From assembly GCA_023664705.1 (NCBI GenBank), contig JAMPFE010000015.1, forward strand, positions 1 to 51,261: a stretch of 51,261 nt of DNA, read 5' to 3'. Below the pieces are notes generated by a model. The model saw only the letters and a list, made by a program, of their open reading frames with translations. It did not search any database and was not told the origin of the DNA. The position numbers and the translations under genes were made by a program. This DNA is from Lachnospiraceae bacterium. Its GTDB lineage: Bacteria > Bacillota > Clostridia > Oscillospirales > Ruminococcaceae. Positions 33,510 to 42,024 of the stretch are shown piece after piece (position 1 is the first letter of the stretch; every line of letters begins with the position of its first letter).

Positions 33510-34052
33510 ATGAACGTTGCATACGTCAGAGTGAGTACGGTGGAGCAGAACGAGGACAGGCAGATAGCGGCTTTACGGGGTTACGGTATCGACAGATGGT
33601 TTGTGGAGAAAACGAGCGGCAAGGACACCAACCGAGCGGAGTTTCGGAGTATGCTGGATTTCGTGAGAGAGGGAGATTGTGTATTCGTTGAGGACTTTTC
33701 ACGGTTAACCCGCAATCTGAAAGACCTATTGGAAACGATAGAACGGCTTGACGAAAAGGGCGTGAAGTTCGTCAGCGTAAAGGAACAGCTAGATACCTCG
33801 ACCAACAGCGGCAAGCTGATATTGCAGTTGATAGGCGCGATAAACGAGTTTGAACGGCGCAATATTCTGGAACGACAGCGAGAGGGCATAGAGTGCGCTA
33901 AACAAAGGGGCGTATACAAAGGCAGAAAACCGCTGGAGCTTAATTCCGAGGTTCTGGAGATGATTAGGCTGAAAAAGATAAGCGTTTCGGAGGCTGGCAG
34001 GAAATGCGGGTGCAGTCGGGCTACGATTTACAATCACCTTAAAAATTCGTAA
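33510..34052 (+). CDS. Small serine recombinase (resolvase/invertase family)
   Basis: A 180-residue recombinase. The catalytic domain has YVRVSTVEQNEDRQ with the nucleophilic Ser, GKDTNRAEFRSMLDFVREGD, VEDFSRLTRN and the long E-helix FERRNILERQREGIECAK. The C-terminal helix-turn-helix (about 140-178; VSEAGRKCGCSRATIYNHL) binds DNA. This is the size of Tn3-type resolvases and DNA invertases. AAGGAGG lies 6 nt before the ATG. It is distinct from the large recombinase at the element's right end and may invert or resolve a segment within it. Confidence 0.92.
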   Translation: MNVAYVRVSTVEQNEDRQIAALRGYGIDRWFVEKTSGKDTNRAEFRSMLDFVREGDCVFVEDFSRLTRNLKDLLETIERLDEKGVKFVSVKEQLDTSTNSGKLILQLIGAINEFERRNILERQREGIECAKQRGVYKGRKPLELNSEVLEMIRLKKISVSEAGRKCGCSRATIYNHLKNS

Positions 34053-34074
34053 AGAGCAATATACTTGCAAAAAT

Positions 34075-34114
34075 ACGGTGCAGTGTGTCGGTGAACGGAC
34101 TGCACCGTTTTTTA
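34075..34114 (+). terminator. Terminator of the resolvase gene
   Basis: ACGGTGCAGT (34075-34084) and ACTGCACCGT (34099-34108) form a perfect 10-bp stem followed by TTTTTTATTT. Confidence 0.88.
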
Positions 34115-34267
34115 TTTGAACTTTTCAAGCGGTTGCCGAAATTACAAAAGCAGATTGTTATATCCGTGTACTCGTCAGAGTACTCCTTCTTAATAGATAG
34201 TTGTAATTTAATTACAAAAATTTTTTCAAGAAAGGGTTCGGCGCAGAGCCGAATACGGGTAACCAAA

Positions 34268-34933
34268 ATGAGCAATCAATTTATTCCTCAATACAACGCG
34301 CAGAAAGAGGGACTTTTAAATCTCCCGCAATTCAAGGCATATCATCGTTATCAGCCAGACGACGATAAGCCGATTTCATTTGAATATGTCATATCGTTAA
34401 TAAGCAGCGTTGTTAAGCAGGAAAACGGTATTAAGGCTACGTTTGAGGACGGAACGGCAATTTTTGTGGGTTTTGACGGAAGTTATATTAGGTATAACAG
34501 ACTTGGGCAAAAGCAAAGCAGCAGAAAAGCGGGAACGCTCACGGGAATGAGCTTTCAGAATTTTCACGTTAATATTTACATCTACGGCAAGGCAATATCC
34601 CTTGAACGGTTTGTCGCTATCTGCCGCGATATAATAAACGATGCGCTTTTGGTGAATTATTCCGACTTAACGGCGAACGTGATGGACGGTTCTGGATCGC
34701 TTGAAACGGCAGATTATCTGCAAATCCCATACAATCTCGAATTTGATAATATCGAGTGGTGCTCCAAAAGCAAAAACGCCGCTCACGGTCAGAAAATCAA
34801 AAAGCTGTATGAGATTACGGGGCACGTTTACAGGTTCAGCGCGGAGGATAACGAGCTTGACAGATTGATGAATTGCGGTGATAACCAAGCGATAGCGGAT
34901 TATTGCGAAAACAATCTGCCCAAAGTAAGATAA
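34268..34933 (+). CDS. HNH-endonuclease-like protein, probably inactive
   Basis: A 221-residue protein. The C-terminal half resembles phage HNH endonucleases: the sequence LEFDNIEWCSKSKNAAHGQKIKK matches the typical NLEWCT...N..HA pattern. Where the catalytic NHxDG should stand it reads NVMDGSGS, so the metal-binding His appears replaced by Val. The N-terminal half (about 30-95) has a beta-rich region (ATFEDGTAIFVGFDGSYIRY). The ATG at 34268 has only a weak GGGTAA upstream; longer versions in this frame would start inside the resolvase terminator. A small stem (TTCGGC/GCCGAA) lies just before it. Confidence 0.6.
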   Translation: MSNQFIPQYNAQKEGLLNLPQFKAYHRYQPDDDKPISFEYVISLISSVVKQENGIKATFEDGTAIFVGFDGSYIRYNRLGQKQSSRKAGTLTGMSFQNFHVNIYIYGKAISLERFVAICRDIINDALLVNYSDLTANVMDGSGSLETADYLQIPYNLEFDNIEWCSKSKNAAHGQKIKKLYEITGHVYRFSAEDNELDRLMNCGDNQAIADYCENNLPKVR

Positions 34934-34977
34934 CGCATTTGCGGAAAATTCCGATGAGATTTCGGGATGTGAAAATA

Positions 34978-35093
34978 AGGGGTTGTGAGGGGTTTTAAGG
35001 GGGTGGTAAGGTTGAAAGGGTAAAGAATATGGGTAAGGAGCGAAAAACGGATTTTCGGGGTGTTTTCGGGGGTATTTCGAGGGTGTGAGGGGT
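34978..35093 (+). other. G-run-rich stretch with quadruplex potential
   Basis: The plus strand between the HNH-like gene and the next ORF is strongly purine-skewed, with GGGG/GGGGG runs around 34980-35005 and again at 35057-35092 (four runs of 3-5 G with loops of 7, 8 and 5). No gene fits here. It could be a quadruplex-forming or strand-biased signal such as a nicking or origin region; this is inference. Confidence 0.45.
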
Positions 35094-35150
35094 AAAGTCG
35101 TTAAGTTTTATTAAATTCGGGATTGTTAAGTTCGAGAGGGGGGATTTGAT

Positions 35151-35516
35151 GTGAGCGAGTATGAGGAGATACGGGATAAGCTGAACACGATAATTCAGTT
35201 CTGCAAAGCAAATATAAAGCTGTGTAAGGGCTTTGCCGACTATCTTTCCAATGTCAGCGTTAAGGTTGACGGCGAGCTTGAAAATCTCCGAAAAACGGTT
35301 GACGAGATAAAAGACGAGGTGCTTAAACTGAACAAGTTAAGAGAAACCGAAAAGCGCGTTTATTCGGACGAGGAAATTTACAGGCTCAAAAAGGTTATGA
35401 GCTGGTGCAGATTATCCGAGAAAACGGAAATTCCGCTGTCGACCTTGCAATACCGACACAAGCGGTATATCAAGAAATTATCCGCAGACCAAGACACCGC
35501 TGGCGTTCAGGACTGA
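35151..35516 (+). CDS. Small coiled-coil/HTH-like cargo protein
   Basis: A 121-residue protein with GTG start and GAGGGGGG 7 nt upstream. The N-terminal two thirds are helical with heptad spacing (FADYLSNVSVKVDGELENLRKTVDEIKDEVLKLNKL), and the C-terminus (YSDEEIYRLKKVMSWCRLSEKTEIPLSTLQYRHKRYIKKL) looks like a DNA-binding helix-turn-helix. It is not assigned to a family. Its 3' end overlaps the convergent XRE gene by 10 bp. Confidence 0.6.
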   Translation: MSEYEEIRDKLNTIIQFCKANIKLCKGFADYLSNVSVKVDGELENLRKTVDEIKDEVLKLNKLRETEKRVYSDEEIYRLKKVMSWCRLSEKTEIPLSTLQYRHKRYIKKLSADQDTAGVQD

Positions 35517-35818
35517 TTGTCAGTGTGTTTCGATTTCAGACAGTCGACCATATTGAAGATGACTTGCCGCTCCTTTGGGTCTAACTCGGTGATATCAACG
35601 GTTACCCGCTCGGTGGGATTTGCCAGTTCATCAATAGTCGTGTGGAAAATTTCAGCCATTTGTACAACGTGTTTCAACTGGGGAATAGACAGTCCCTGTT
35701 CCCAAGTGTTGACAGCACTTCTTGTTACGCCGAGCTTTCTGCCAAGCTCCGCTTGCGTTATACCCAAATTCTTTCTGAACTGAACCAGACGTTCGCAAAA
35801 TCCGTATAATATAACCAT
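35507..35818 (-). CDS. XRE-family regulator
   Basis: A 103-residue protein. Residues about 8-62 are a Cro/CI-type helix-turn-helix (LVQFRKNLGITQAELGRKLGVTRSAVNTWEQGLSIPQLKHVVQMAEIF), followed by a short acidic C-terminal part (ELDPKERQVIFNMVDCLKSK). I chose the ATG at 35818 with GGGGGTG upstream rather than an in-frame codon at 35842. It is the only leftward gene in the element and may control its cargo or excision. Confidence 0.9.
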   Translation of the reverse strand: MVILYGFCERLVQFRKNLGITQAELGRKLGVTRSAVNTWEQGLSIPQLKHVVQMAEIFHTTIDELANPTERVTVDITELDPKERQVIFNMVDCLKSKHTDNQS

Positions 35819-35904
35819 AAAAACACCCCCTGTGATACTCATTATATCAATTTTTGGCGCATAAGTTACGTCACGAATGATTGATATACTTTACCGCAAA
35901 AAGT

Positions 35905-35942
35905 GTGACAGATATAGTGTCACGCATAGTGCATTAAAGCAC
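35905..35942. promoter_or_regulatory. Inverted repeat, possible operator
   Basis: GTGACA-7-TGTCAC (35905-35923) is a clean dyad of the size bound by XRE repressors and lies upstream of the XRE gene; AGTGC-6-GCACT (35928-35943) follows directly. A TATAAT on the minus strand (35841-35846) stands between it and the gene. The rest of 35819-36138 holds a terminator and a promoter. Confidence 0.45.
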
Positions 35943-35979
35943 TGCGGCGACACACTCCATTTAAGATTAACATTATGAA

Positions 35980-36008
35980 AAAGCCGCTGTTGCTATTACA
36001 GCGGCTTT
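35980..36008. terminator. Bidirectional hairpin terminator
   Basis: AAAGCCGCTGT (35980-35990) and ACAGCGGCTTT (35998-36008) form an 11-bp stem. It insulates the XRE region from the surface-protein genes. Confidence 0.75.
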
Positions 36009-36060
36009 ACCTCGTTCCTCAGGTTTTATAATAATGAACAATCTTTTTTGGCACTTATAC

Positions 36061-36089
36061 TTGACAAATCAAAAAGGATGTGATATAAT
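36061..36089 (+). promoter_or_regulatory. Promoter of the sorted surface protein
   Basis: TTGACA (36061-36066), 17 bp, TATAAT (36084-36089). GGAGG lies shortly before the ATG at 36139. Confidence 0.85.
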
Positions 36090-36138
36090 GTAAAAAGAGT
36101 GCAAACGCACCTAATATTAAAATCATGGAGGACAAGTT

Positions 36139-36914
36139 ATGAATTTAAAGAAAACAATCGCAACAGCAGCGGCAGTTGCGATATTGGCAGTTGCCGCACC
36201 GATTACCAATGTAATCACTAATCCATTCAACATAACGGCAAGCGCGGAAGAGTATAAGGCGGGAGACAGCTTTACTGTATGTGTAAGGCATTTAATTGTA
36301 AATGATTTTGCGCTAAACGGAGACGATTGTGCGTATTTCTACTCATGCAAGGTGTTGGATAACGGAACATTGTCTATTGCTACAATTTGTCCCGCAGTGG
36401 GTGTGAGCTTTGGTCATATCACTATACCCGATGAAATAATGGGGCATACCGTATCCCAAATCACGGGGTTACAGCCCACCAACACGACTGTAACCATACC
36501 CAATACCGTTACGTCGATTTCCGACAACGCACTAGAATATAATGGCGATAGAGGGCCAAATTATAACGACATTTCGGAGATAATCGGCGAAGCGGTTCGT
36601 TTGCAGAAACCTTTGCAAATGCAAAAGGCATAAAATTCTCCGCTATATCAGCTGCAGATCCGACAGATACACCATCCGCTTCCGAAGACAGCAAAACCGA
36701 TGTTTCAGATGAAACATCCGACGCGGACAGCAACGGTTCGGACAATTCGGTTGACAGTAAAACTCCCGACGCCACTTCTTCCGATAACACTCAATCCGAT
36801 GCATCTTCCAATCCAAACAATCCAGATACGGGAGTTGCGGCTGTAGCTGCAGTGATAGGAGTTGCGGCTTTGGCAGGCACAACGATACTTATCGCAAGAA
36901 ACAAAAGAAAGTAA
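36139..36914 (+). pseudogene. Frameshifted sortase-anchored surface protein
   Basis: The first frame (36139-36633) encodes a signal peptide ending near ASAEEYK and a domain with leucine-rich-repeat-like pieces (ITIPDEIMGHTVSQITGL, VTIPNTVTSISDNAL). From about 36600 the reading continues one base off (codons starting at 36600, 36603 ...): FAETFANAKGIKFSAISAA, an Asp/Ser/Thr-rich wall spacer, NPDTG at 36819-36833, a membrane helix and the basic tail RNKRK, stop at 36912. One missing T in CGTTTGCAG explains the break. It is either a recent mutation, a phase-variable site or a sequencing error. No sortase gene is in the window. Confidence 0.8.
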
Positions 36915-36992
36915 ACTTCATTAAATTCCTCTTTGGCGCACTTTAAGAAAACTTGGGTGCGCCTATTGTTGGTATACAGGACGGGAAATATT

Positions 36993-38453
36993 ATGAAAAA
37001 AACATCATTATCGGCATTGGTTGTGATTGCGATTACGGCGCAATTAGCGGGTTGTAGCGGAAATACTCCCGTGGAACAATCGAACAAAAGCTCTTCCGTG
37101 GTATCGGGGGCAAGCGAACCGCAAAGCAGTGCGGTTTCAACGACTTCAAGCACTTCCGAAACAAGCAAGCCGCAAAGCAGCACGACCGCAACGACTTCAA
37201 GCGTTCCAGAGGTCAGCGAACCGCAGAATAGCACGGTTTCAACAACAAGCGAACCCGAAACATCATCTTCCGAGAGCAATTCCCAGGCCGAGGAAACGTC
37301 AAAGGACGATACTCCCCAATGGACGGAAACGGAAGTCAGCGGCGAACGCTTTGTGAATACCGATAACATAAGCTCCAGAGTTACCGCGATACAAGGCAGT
37401 AATACGGTTAAGCAATACAGGCTGAACGATAAGGTAAATGTGGTGGCGAAAACGAATACCAACTATTTCAAGCTGGCAGACGGGTCTTTTATACATAGTG
37501 ATTACTTGTCGGAAAGCAAGATAACGGTTCAGCAGCCGACACAATCAACGCAAGGTGAGGTATTGGGAGCTGAACATCTTAAATTTGTTGAACTTGATGA
37601 TGGAACATTATCGGTTGAGGAAATTGATCCGCGCGCTAACGATAAACGTGCCCTATTTGTAAATGTCGTTATCCCTGCGGAATACAACGGAAAAAAGGTC
37701 ACGCAGATAGCTAGGCAAGGGTTTTCATCACTGAGAAACCTTAAATCAATTACCATTCCCGAGGGTATCACGGTAATTGGTGATTGGGCTTTCAGCAACT
37801 GCGAAAGCTTGGAATCCGTAAAGCTCCCGAATTCGTTAAAGTCATTAGGTTATTTTGCTTTTCAAGGATGTGGAGAACTAACGACCGTTACAGTGGGAAA
37901 CGGTATTGAAAATATAGAAAGACACGCTTTTCAAGCTACGCCGTTTTTGAATAACCAACACGGCGTTAGGTACTTAGGAAATTGGGTCATTGACTGTGAA
38001 GATGGAACTACAGCCGTAAACATAAAAGATGGAACAGTCGGCATAGCAGAGCAGGCTTTTACAAGAAATTATACAAAATTAGAATACATCAGTATACCCG
38101 ACAGCGTTAAATTCATTATGCACTCGGCGCTTTCATCGTGTTCTGTTGATAATGTGAAAATTCCAAACGGGATAACATATTTAGATGGCTACCTTTTGTA
38201 TTCTTCAAAAGTTGTCAATCTTACTATTCCGAGAACCGTAACATATATTGACCCGGATGCTATTGGTAAAAGCAAGCAAATGGATAATATCTATTTTGCG
38301 GGTACAGAGGAAGAGTGGAATGAGATCTTGCAAAATTCGGGCTGGGATGGAAAGATCAGTTACATTGAGGCAAGATTTGATGGCACACCATCAATCCGTC
38401 ACACTGTGAATTATGAAATTCACTTCAATTCCGAGGGACCCGCAATACCTTGA
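36993..38453 (+). CDS. BspA-type leucine-rich-repeat lipoprotein
   Basis: A 486-residue lipoprotein with lipobox QLAGC (Cys near residue 21), a long Ser/Thr/Glu/Pro-rich linker (about 25-115), an SH3b-like segment (VKQYRLNDKVNVVAKTNTNYFKLADGSFIHSDYL) and LRR_5/BspA repeats (about 190-460) such as LKSITIPEGITVIGDWAFSNC and LESVKLPNSLKSLGYFAFQGC. BspA-like repeats bind host or environmental ligands in other bacteria. The ATG at 36993 has GGGA upstream; codons before it in the same frame lack a start signal. It follows the sorted protein by 78 bp. Confidence 0.85.
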   Translation: MKKTSLSALVVIAITAQLAGCSGNTPVEQSNKSSSVVSGASEPQSSAVSTTSSTSETSKPQSSTTATTSSVPEVSEPQNSTVSTTSEPETSSSESNSQAEETSKDDTPQWTETEVSGERFVNTDNISSRVTAIQGSNTVKQYRLNDKVNVVAKTNTNYFKLADGSFIHSDYLSESKITVQQPTQSTQGEVLGAEHLKFVELDDGTLSVEEIDPRANDKRALFVNVVIPAEYNGKKVTQIARQGFSSLRNLKSITIPEGITVIGDWAFSNCESLESVKLPNSLKSLGYFAFQGCGELTTVTVGNGIENIERHAFQATPFLNNQHGVRYLGNWVIDCEDGTTAVNIKDGTVGIAEQAFTRNYTKLEYISIPDSVKFIMHSALSSCSVDNVKIPNGITYLDGYLLYSSKVVNLTIPRTVTYIDPDAIGKSKQMDNIYFAGTEEEWNEILQNSGWDGKISYIEARFDGTPSIRHTVNYEIHFNSEGPAIP

Positions 38454-38541
38454 TCGGATGTTAAAATCCACTAAAACACAAGACAATCAAACAGCTTTCG
38501 TATTTCGGATATGAGAGCGGAATTATGGAGGTTCAAGAACT

Positions 38542-39705
38542 ATGAAGAAGATACTTTTGGCTGTAATTTGCGCGGCAATGGTTTTGTCGCTGGCAGGGTG
38601 CGATAATCAAGGTGCTTCGAGCGGAGCGATGTCAGTTGCAGCGAAGAATTCCAACACGGATAATGGCAATTCCGCTATAAACAGCACTGACGGTTTTGAT
38701 ACGCTAAGCAGCGCAGTATCTGGAATCACGGATGCTGATTCTTTGGAAAGCGATAATTCAAAACAGGAGGCTGAACGCAGAAGATCGGAAGATGAAAAAA
38801 GCATAAGAGAATGTGTCGATTCGGGCGGCTACACAAATGCATACGCTATGCTTAATCAATATGTGTCAGAATACGGCGAAGATGAAACCGCTGTTAAAAT
38901 TGGCGCAGATTTAAAGCAAAGGGTTATGAGTCAGATTACCGAGCAAGTAAACAAATACACCGCAAGCCTTGATTTTTTGAAAGCACGGGAATATGTAGGC
39001 GGTAAAAAGGCTGATTTCACCGATTATACGGAACTTTCCGACCTTTATAACGAATTGACAAGCAGCTATGTTGATAACGTGATTGATAATGCAAAATCAA
39101 ATGCTGAATGGGGTGATTTTGAGACTGCCTATGAAATTATCAAAATTGGAATATCCAATATAGGCAATAATGATCGGCTTATATATTTTCGTTCCGAATT
39201 GAAAAAATATGAGCCTGTATATTTAGTGGATATTGAGCCGTTCAGCACGGAAGGTCCGAAACCGAGCGTGTATGTGAATGAGAAACTTTTTAAATCCAAA
39301 ATAAATTATACTTTGCAGAGTTTTAGCGACAGTGCAAAAGATAATACGGGAACCGATCATTTCTTTTCGTACTTTATCGGCAGAAATCAAAAAAGCGCAC
39401 AAAGTGAATGCTCTGCTACATATCTTCTCAATGGTCAATACGATACATTTTCGGGAATAGGCGGTTTTCCACACTATAATTCTATAAGTCCCAATCCTGC
39501 TTATTTTGAGATATATGGAGACGGAGAGTTGCTTTATTCATCACCTTTTTTCGATAAAGACGTATTGCCAGTAGATTTTTCGGTTGATATATCCGGCGTA
39601 AGTTTGATGAAAATTGAATTCCACAATGATGGATCGATTTTTAGTAATAACGAGGGCGCGAAAATCTATGACGCTGTGTTTGCCAAAACAATTGATTTTG
39701 ATTAA
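38542..39705 (+). CDS. Lipoprotein with NPCBM-like C-terminal domain
   Basis: A 387-residue lipoprotein with lipobox SLAGC (Cys20). After a Ser/Asn-rich linker, a helical region (about 70-215) resembles tetratricopeptide-type repeats (GGYTNAYAMLNQYVSEYG, GDFETAYEIIKIGISNIG). The C-terminal part (about 235-385) reads like an NPCBM carbohydrate-binding domain: TYLLNGQYDTFSGIGG, YFEIYGDGELLYSS, VDISGVSLMKIEF. GGAGG precedes the ATG by 10 nt. It probably sits on the cell surface with the preceding lipoprotein. Confidence 0.8.
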   Translation: MKKILLAVICAAMVLSLAGCDNQGASSGAMSVAAKNSNTDNGNSAINSTDGFDTLSSAVSGITDADSLESDNSKQEAERRRSEDEKSIRECVDSGGYTNAYAMLNQYVSEYGEDETAVKIGADLKQRVMSQITEQVNKYTASLDFLKAREYVGGKKADFTDYTELSDLYNELTSSYVDNVIDNAKSNAEWGDFETAYEIIKIGISNIGNNDRLIYFRSELKKYEPVYLVDIEPFSTEGPKPSVYVNEKLFKSKINYTLQSFSDSAKDNTGTDHFFSYFIGRNQKSAQSECSATYLLNGQYDTFSGIGGFPHYNSISPNPAYFEIYGDGELLYSSPFFDKDVLPVDFSVDISGVSLMKIEFHNDGSIFSNNEGAKIYDAVFAKTIDFD

Positions 39706-39743
39706 GGCGTTATTGTGATAGACAATAATATTGCATACAATGC

Positions 39744-39772
39744 TTGACATTCCCCCAAAAATCTGTTATAAT
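39744..39772 (+). promoter_or_regulatory. Promoter of the DNA methyltransferase
   Basis: TTGACA (39744-39749), 17 bp, TATAAT (39767-39772), giving a leader of about 70 nt before the ATG at 39853. Confidence 0.8.
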
Positions 39773-39797
39773 AACAGCAAGACAATAATTACGGCAG

Positions 39798-39833
39798 ATC
39801 GGTAACGGCAAAATGCCGCTGCCGATTTGTTTT
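39798..39833 (+). terminator. Leader terminator hairpin before the methyltransferase
   Basis: ATCGGTAACGGC pairs with GCCGCTGCCGAT (one mismatch, one wobble) around AAAAT and is followed by TTGTTTTTG. It lies between the promoter and the gene, so it would attenuate methyltransferase expression. Confidence 0.65.
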
Positions 39834-39852
39834 TGCGTTGGAGGGAGTGTTT

Positions 39853-40806
39853 ATGCTTTGTTATCAAACCGATCTTGGCAGTGCGTATTGCGGGGATAGC
39901 TTGAAACTTATTGACGAGTTGGAGGACAATTCCGTCGACCTCGTTTTGACCTCGCCGCCGTTTGCGTTGCTTAAACCGATGGAGTACGGCAATGTCGCTC
40001 AAAGCGAGTATGTGGAGTGGTTTAAACAGTTCGCTCAAAAATTATTACCCAAGCTTAAAGACACGGGCAGCTTTGTAATAGATATCGGAAATACCTACAA
40101 TAAGGGTGAACCTACATACAGCCTATATGCGTTCCGAACGCTGATAATGCTTGTTGACGATCTCGGATATAAGCTGGCGCAGCCTTTTTGCTGGTATAAT
40201 CACAGCAAACTGCCCGTGCCGATCGAGTATGTGAACAAAAGGAAAATCCGCTGTAAGAACGCTGTTGATATGGTTTGGTGGATGTCTAAAACAAGCAACC
40301 CGAAATCGGACGTTACAAAGGTTCTCAATCCTTACAGCAAGAGTATGAAAAAGCTGTTCAAGAACCCCGAAAAGTTTTACAGGCTTGATTTACCGAAAGA
40401 AAAGCGATTGACAACACATACCAATTCGTGGACGAAAAATAACGGCGGCAGTATTCCGAGTAATTGTCTGATAATATCGAACAGTGAATCAAACTGCAAA
40501 TATCTCCGAACGTGCAGAAAAGCGGAGATAAGACCGCACCCCGCGCGGTTTCCGAGCCAATTGGCGGAATTTTTCATCAAGCTGTTGACGGACGAGGGCG
40601 ATTTGGTGATGGATATATTCGCGGGGAGTAATACCACGGGAGCGGCAAGTGAACAATTAAACAGGCGGTGGCGGTCGTTTGAGTTGCGGAGGGAATATGT
40701 GGCGGCAAGCGCGTTCAGATTTCTTGGAGATGACGACGACCCGAAAACGGTATATAATCGCATTATGAAAGCCAAAGAGAGCGATACGGATATACCGAGG
40801 TTCTGA
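39853..40806 (+). CDS. Orphan site-specific DNA methyltransferase (N4-C or N6-A)
   Basis: A 317-residue SAM-dependent methylase. Catalytic motif IV TSPPF (33-37) comes first, and the SAM-binding motif I DIFAGSNTTG (about 255-264) near the C-terminus, the order of the beta group. The motif SPP-aromatic fits N4-cytosine enzymes as well as N6-adenine ones. No restriction endonuclease gene is adjacent, so it is an orphan methylase, perhaps protecting the element or altering expression. The ATG at 39853 follows GGAGGG; an in-frame TTG at 39838 overlaps the ribosome binding site. Confidence 0.92.
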   Translation: MLCYQTDLGSAYCGDSLKLIDELEDNSVDLVLTSPPFALLKPMEYGNVAQSEYVEWFKQFAQKLLPKLKDTGSFVIDIGNTYNKGEPTYSLYAFRTLIMLVDDLGYKLAQPFCWYNHSKLPVPIEYVNKRKIRCKNAVDMVWWMSKTSNPKSDVTKVLNPYSKSMKKLFKNPEKFYRLDLPKEKRLTTHTNSWTKNNGGSIPSNCLIISNSESNCKYLRTCRKAEIRPHPARFPSQLAEFFIKLLTDEGDLVMDIFAGSNTTGAASEQLNRRWRSFELRREYVAASAFRFLGDDDDPKTVYNRIMKAKESDTDIPRF

Positions 40807-40820
40807 AAAAGTTAATATGC

Positions 40821-40858
40821 AAGGGCGTAAATCCAAAACGGATTTGCGCCTTTTAATT
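40821..40858 (+). terminator. Terminator of the methyltransferase gene
   Basis: AAGGGCGTAAATCC (40821-40834) pairs with GGATTTGCGCCTT (40840-40852), followed by TTAATTTTAA. Confidence 0.85.
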
Positions 40859-40869
40859 TTAACTTCTAC

Positions 40870-41984
40870 GCAAAAAGGCACGCAGAGCGGCGTAATTGCC
40901 CCTAAAATCGTTCGAGAATATATTTTAGGGTAAAGTTATGCCTTCGGTTGAAAAATCAATATCGGGCAAATATGAGCGATTTATGACTATAGCGTTTAAG
41001 TGGTAATCATTTCCAATTCTGTTTTACTTACAAACTTATCAAGGCGTATTGCTGATAGGTATAATATGTTTTTGGCTCTAAAGTATTAAACCGACACCCA
41101 TTGCTTTTCCTACTAAACCTATCGAGTTGATACTATTGATTTGTAAAATAAGTTTTTTATATTAAAGTGTTAAACTAACATTTAAATGATTGCCTGCTTA
41201 TAAAAAGTTGTCAACATAAAGAAGTGAAATGAAATTTTTGGAAGTCGTGTCAAGCAGATGAGAATTTTTGTCAACATTGCAAACCGCGTACTACATCACC
41301 ACCACATATATACAAGTATATTATGAGAACCTATCCCGCCCACATCACTCCGTAAAAGGTGTACTGCCGTAAACAGAGCATAGTATATATACAAAATTAC
41401 TCTCAACGAAATAATGGGTAGGTTCACTCTCATCTACGCTGGTATAAGCAGAAAATGACAGGTCGAGAAATCGTGAAGCAGAGAGAAAAGAGATGTTGCG
41501 AAAAGCGTTTTAAACGTGAGCATTATGGCTTAAAACGGGTAATTGTATTGTAGTAATGTTGATGTGACTTTACCACATATAAATTTGTGCAAGGTGTATA
41601 AAAATAAGGGTTTAGACATTCTAAAATTTGACGTTCATTTGCCAAAAAGCGCACAGCTGTATCGATTGCGATAAAGGGCGTTGTAGAGCCAAAGTCGACT
41701 TTAAGCGTAAAGGGTGGAGAACAGGAATTATATAGGTGTTCAGTTGTTAAAGATTGAAAGCATATAGATGTTGCTATGGTAAACAGTTATTTTGCGTTTG
41801 TACATTGCGAGTGCATTACCAGCAAGCAGGGTGTTCAGTGGTCAAAGGTTGAGAACTATGAGCGGTTACGGTGTTTAAACATAACAAACGAGATGTACAG
41901 GAACAAGCATACAATCTAAACAGCGATAAAGCGCAGAACTAGTTAGAAAAAATGGCGTATGCATTTGGACGAACACGGACGTAA
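40870..41984. other. 1.1-kb stretch without a recognisable gene
   Basis: No ORF of useful length or with a ribosome binding site appears on either strand. Imperfect direct repeats are visible: GTGTTCAGTTGTTAAAGATT at about 41735 and GTGTTCAGTGGTCAAAGGTT at about 41830, and TTGTCAACAT at about 41208 and 41269. It may hold a transfer origin, a structured RNA or a decayed gene; none can be shown. Confidence 0.5.
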
Positions 41985-42024
41985 TACGATAGTATAATTC
42001 AAATTTTGAAAGGAGACTATCGTA
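41985..42024 (+). promoter_or_regulatory. Promoter and dyad operator of the integrase operon
   Basis: TACGATAGT (41985-41993) is inverted as ACTATCGTA (42016-42024). TATAAT (41993-41998) and the ribosome binding site AAAGGAG (42009-42015) lie between, and the right arm runs into the start codon. A protein bound to both arms would shut off recombinase expression. Confidence 0.6.

Noticed and set aside
39853..40806. Restriction-modification system
   Set aside because: Only a methyltransferase is present; neighbouring genes are lipoproteins and a gene-free stretch with no nuclease motif.
40870..41984. Retron or group II intron
   Set aside because: No reverse transcriptase gene lies in the window and no intron domain V-like hairpin was seen.
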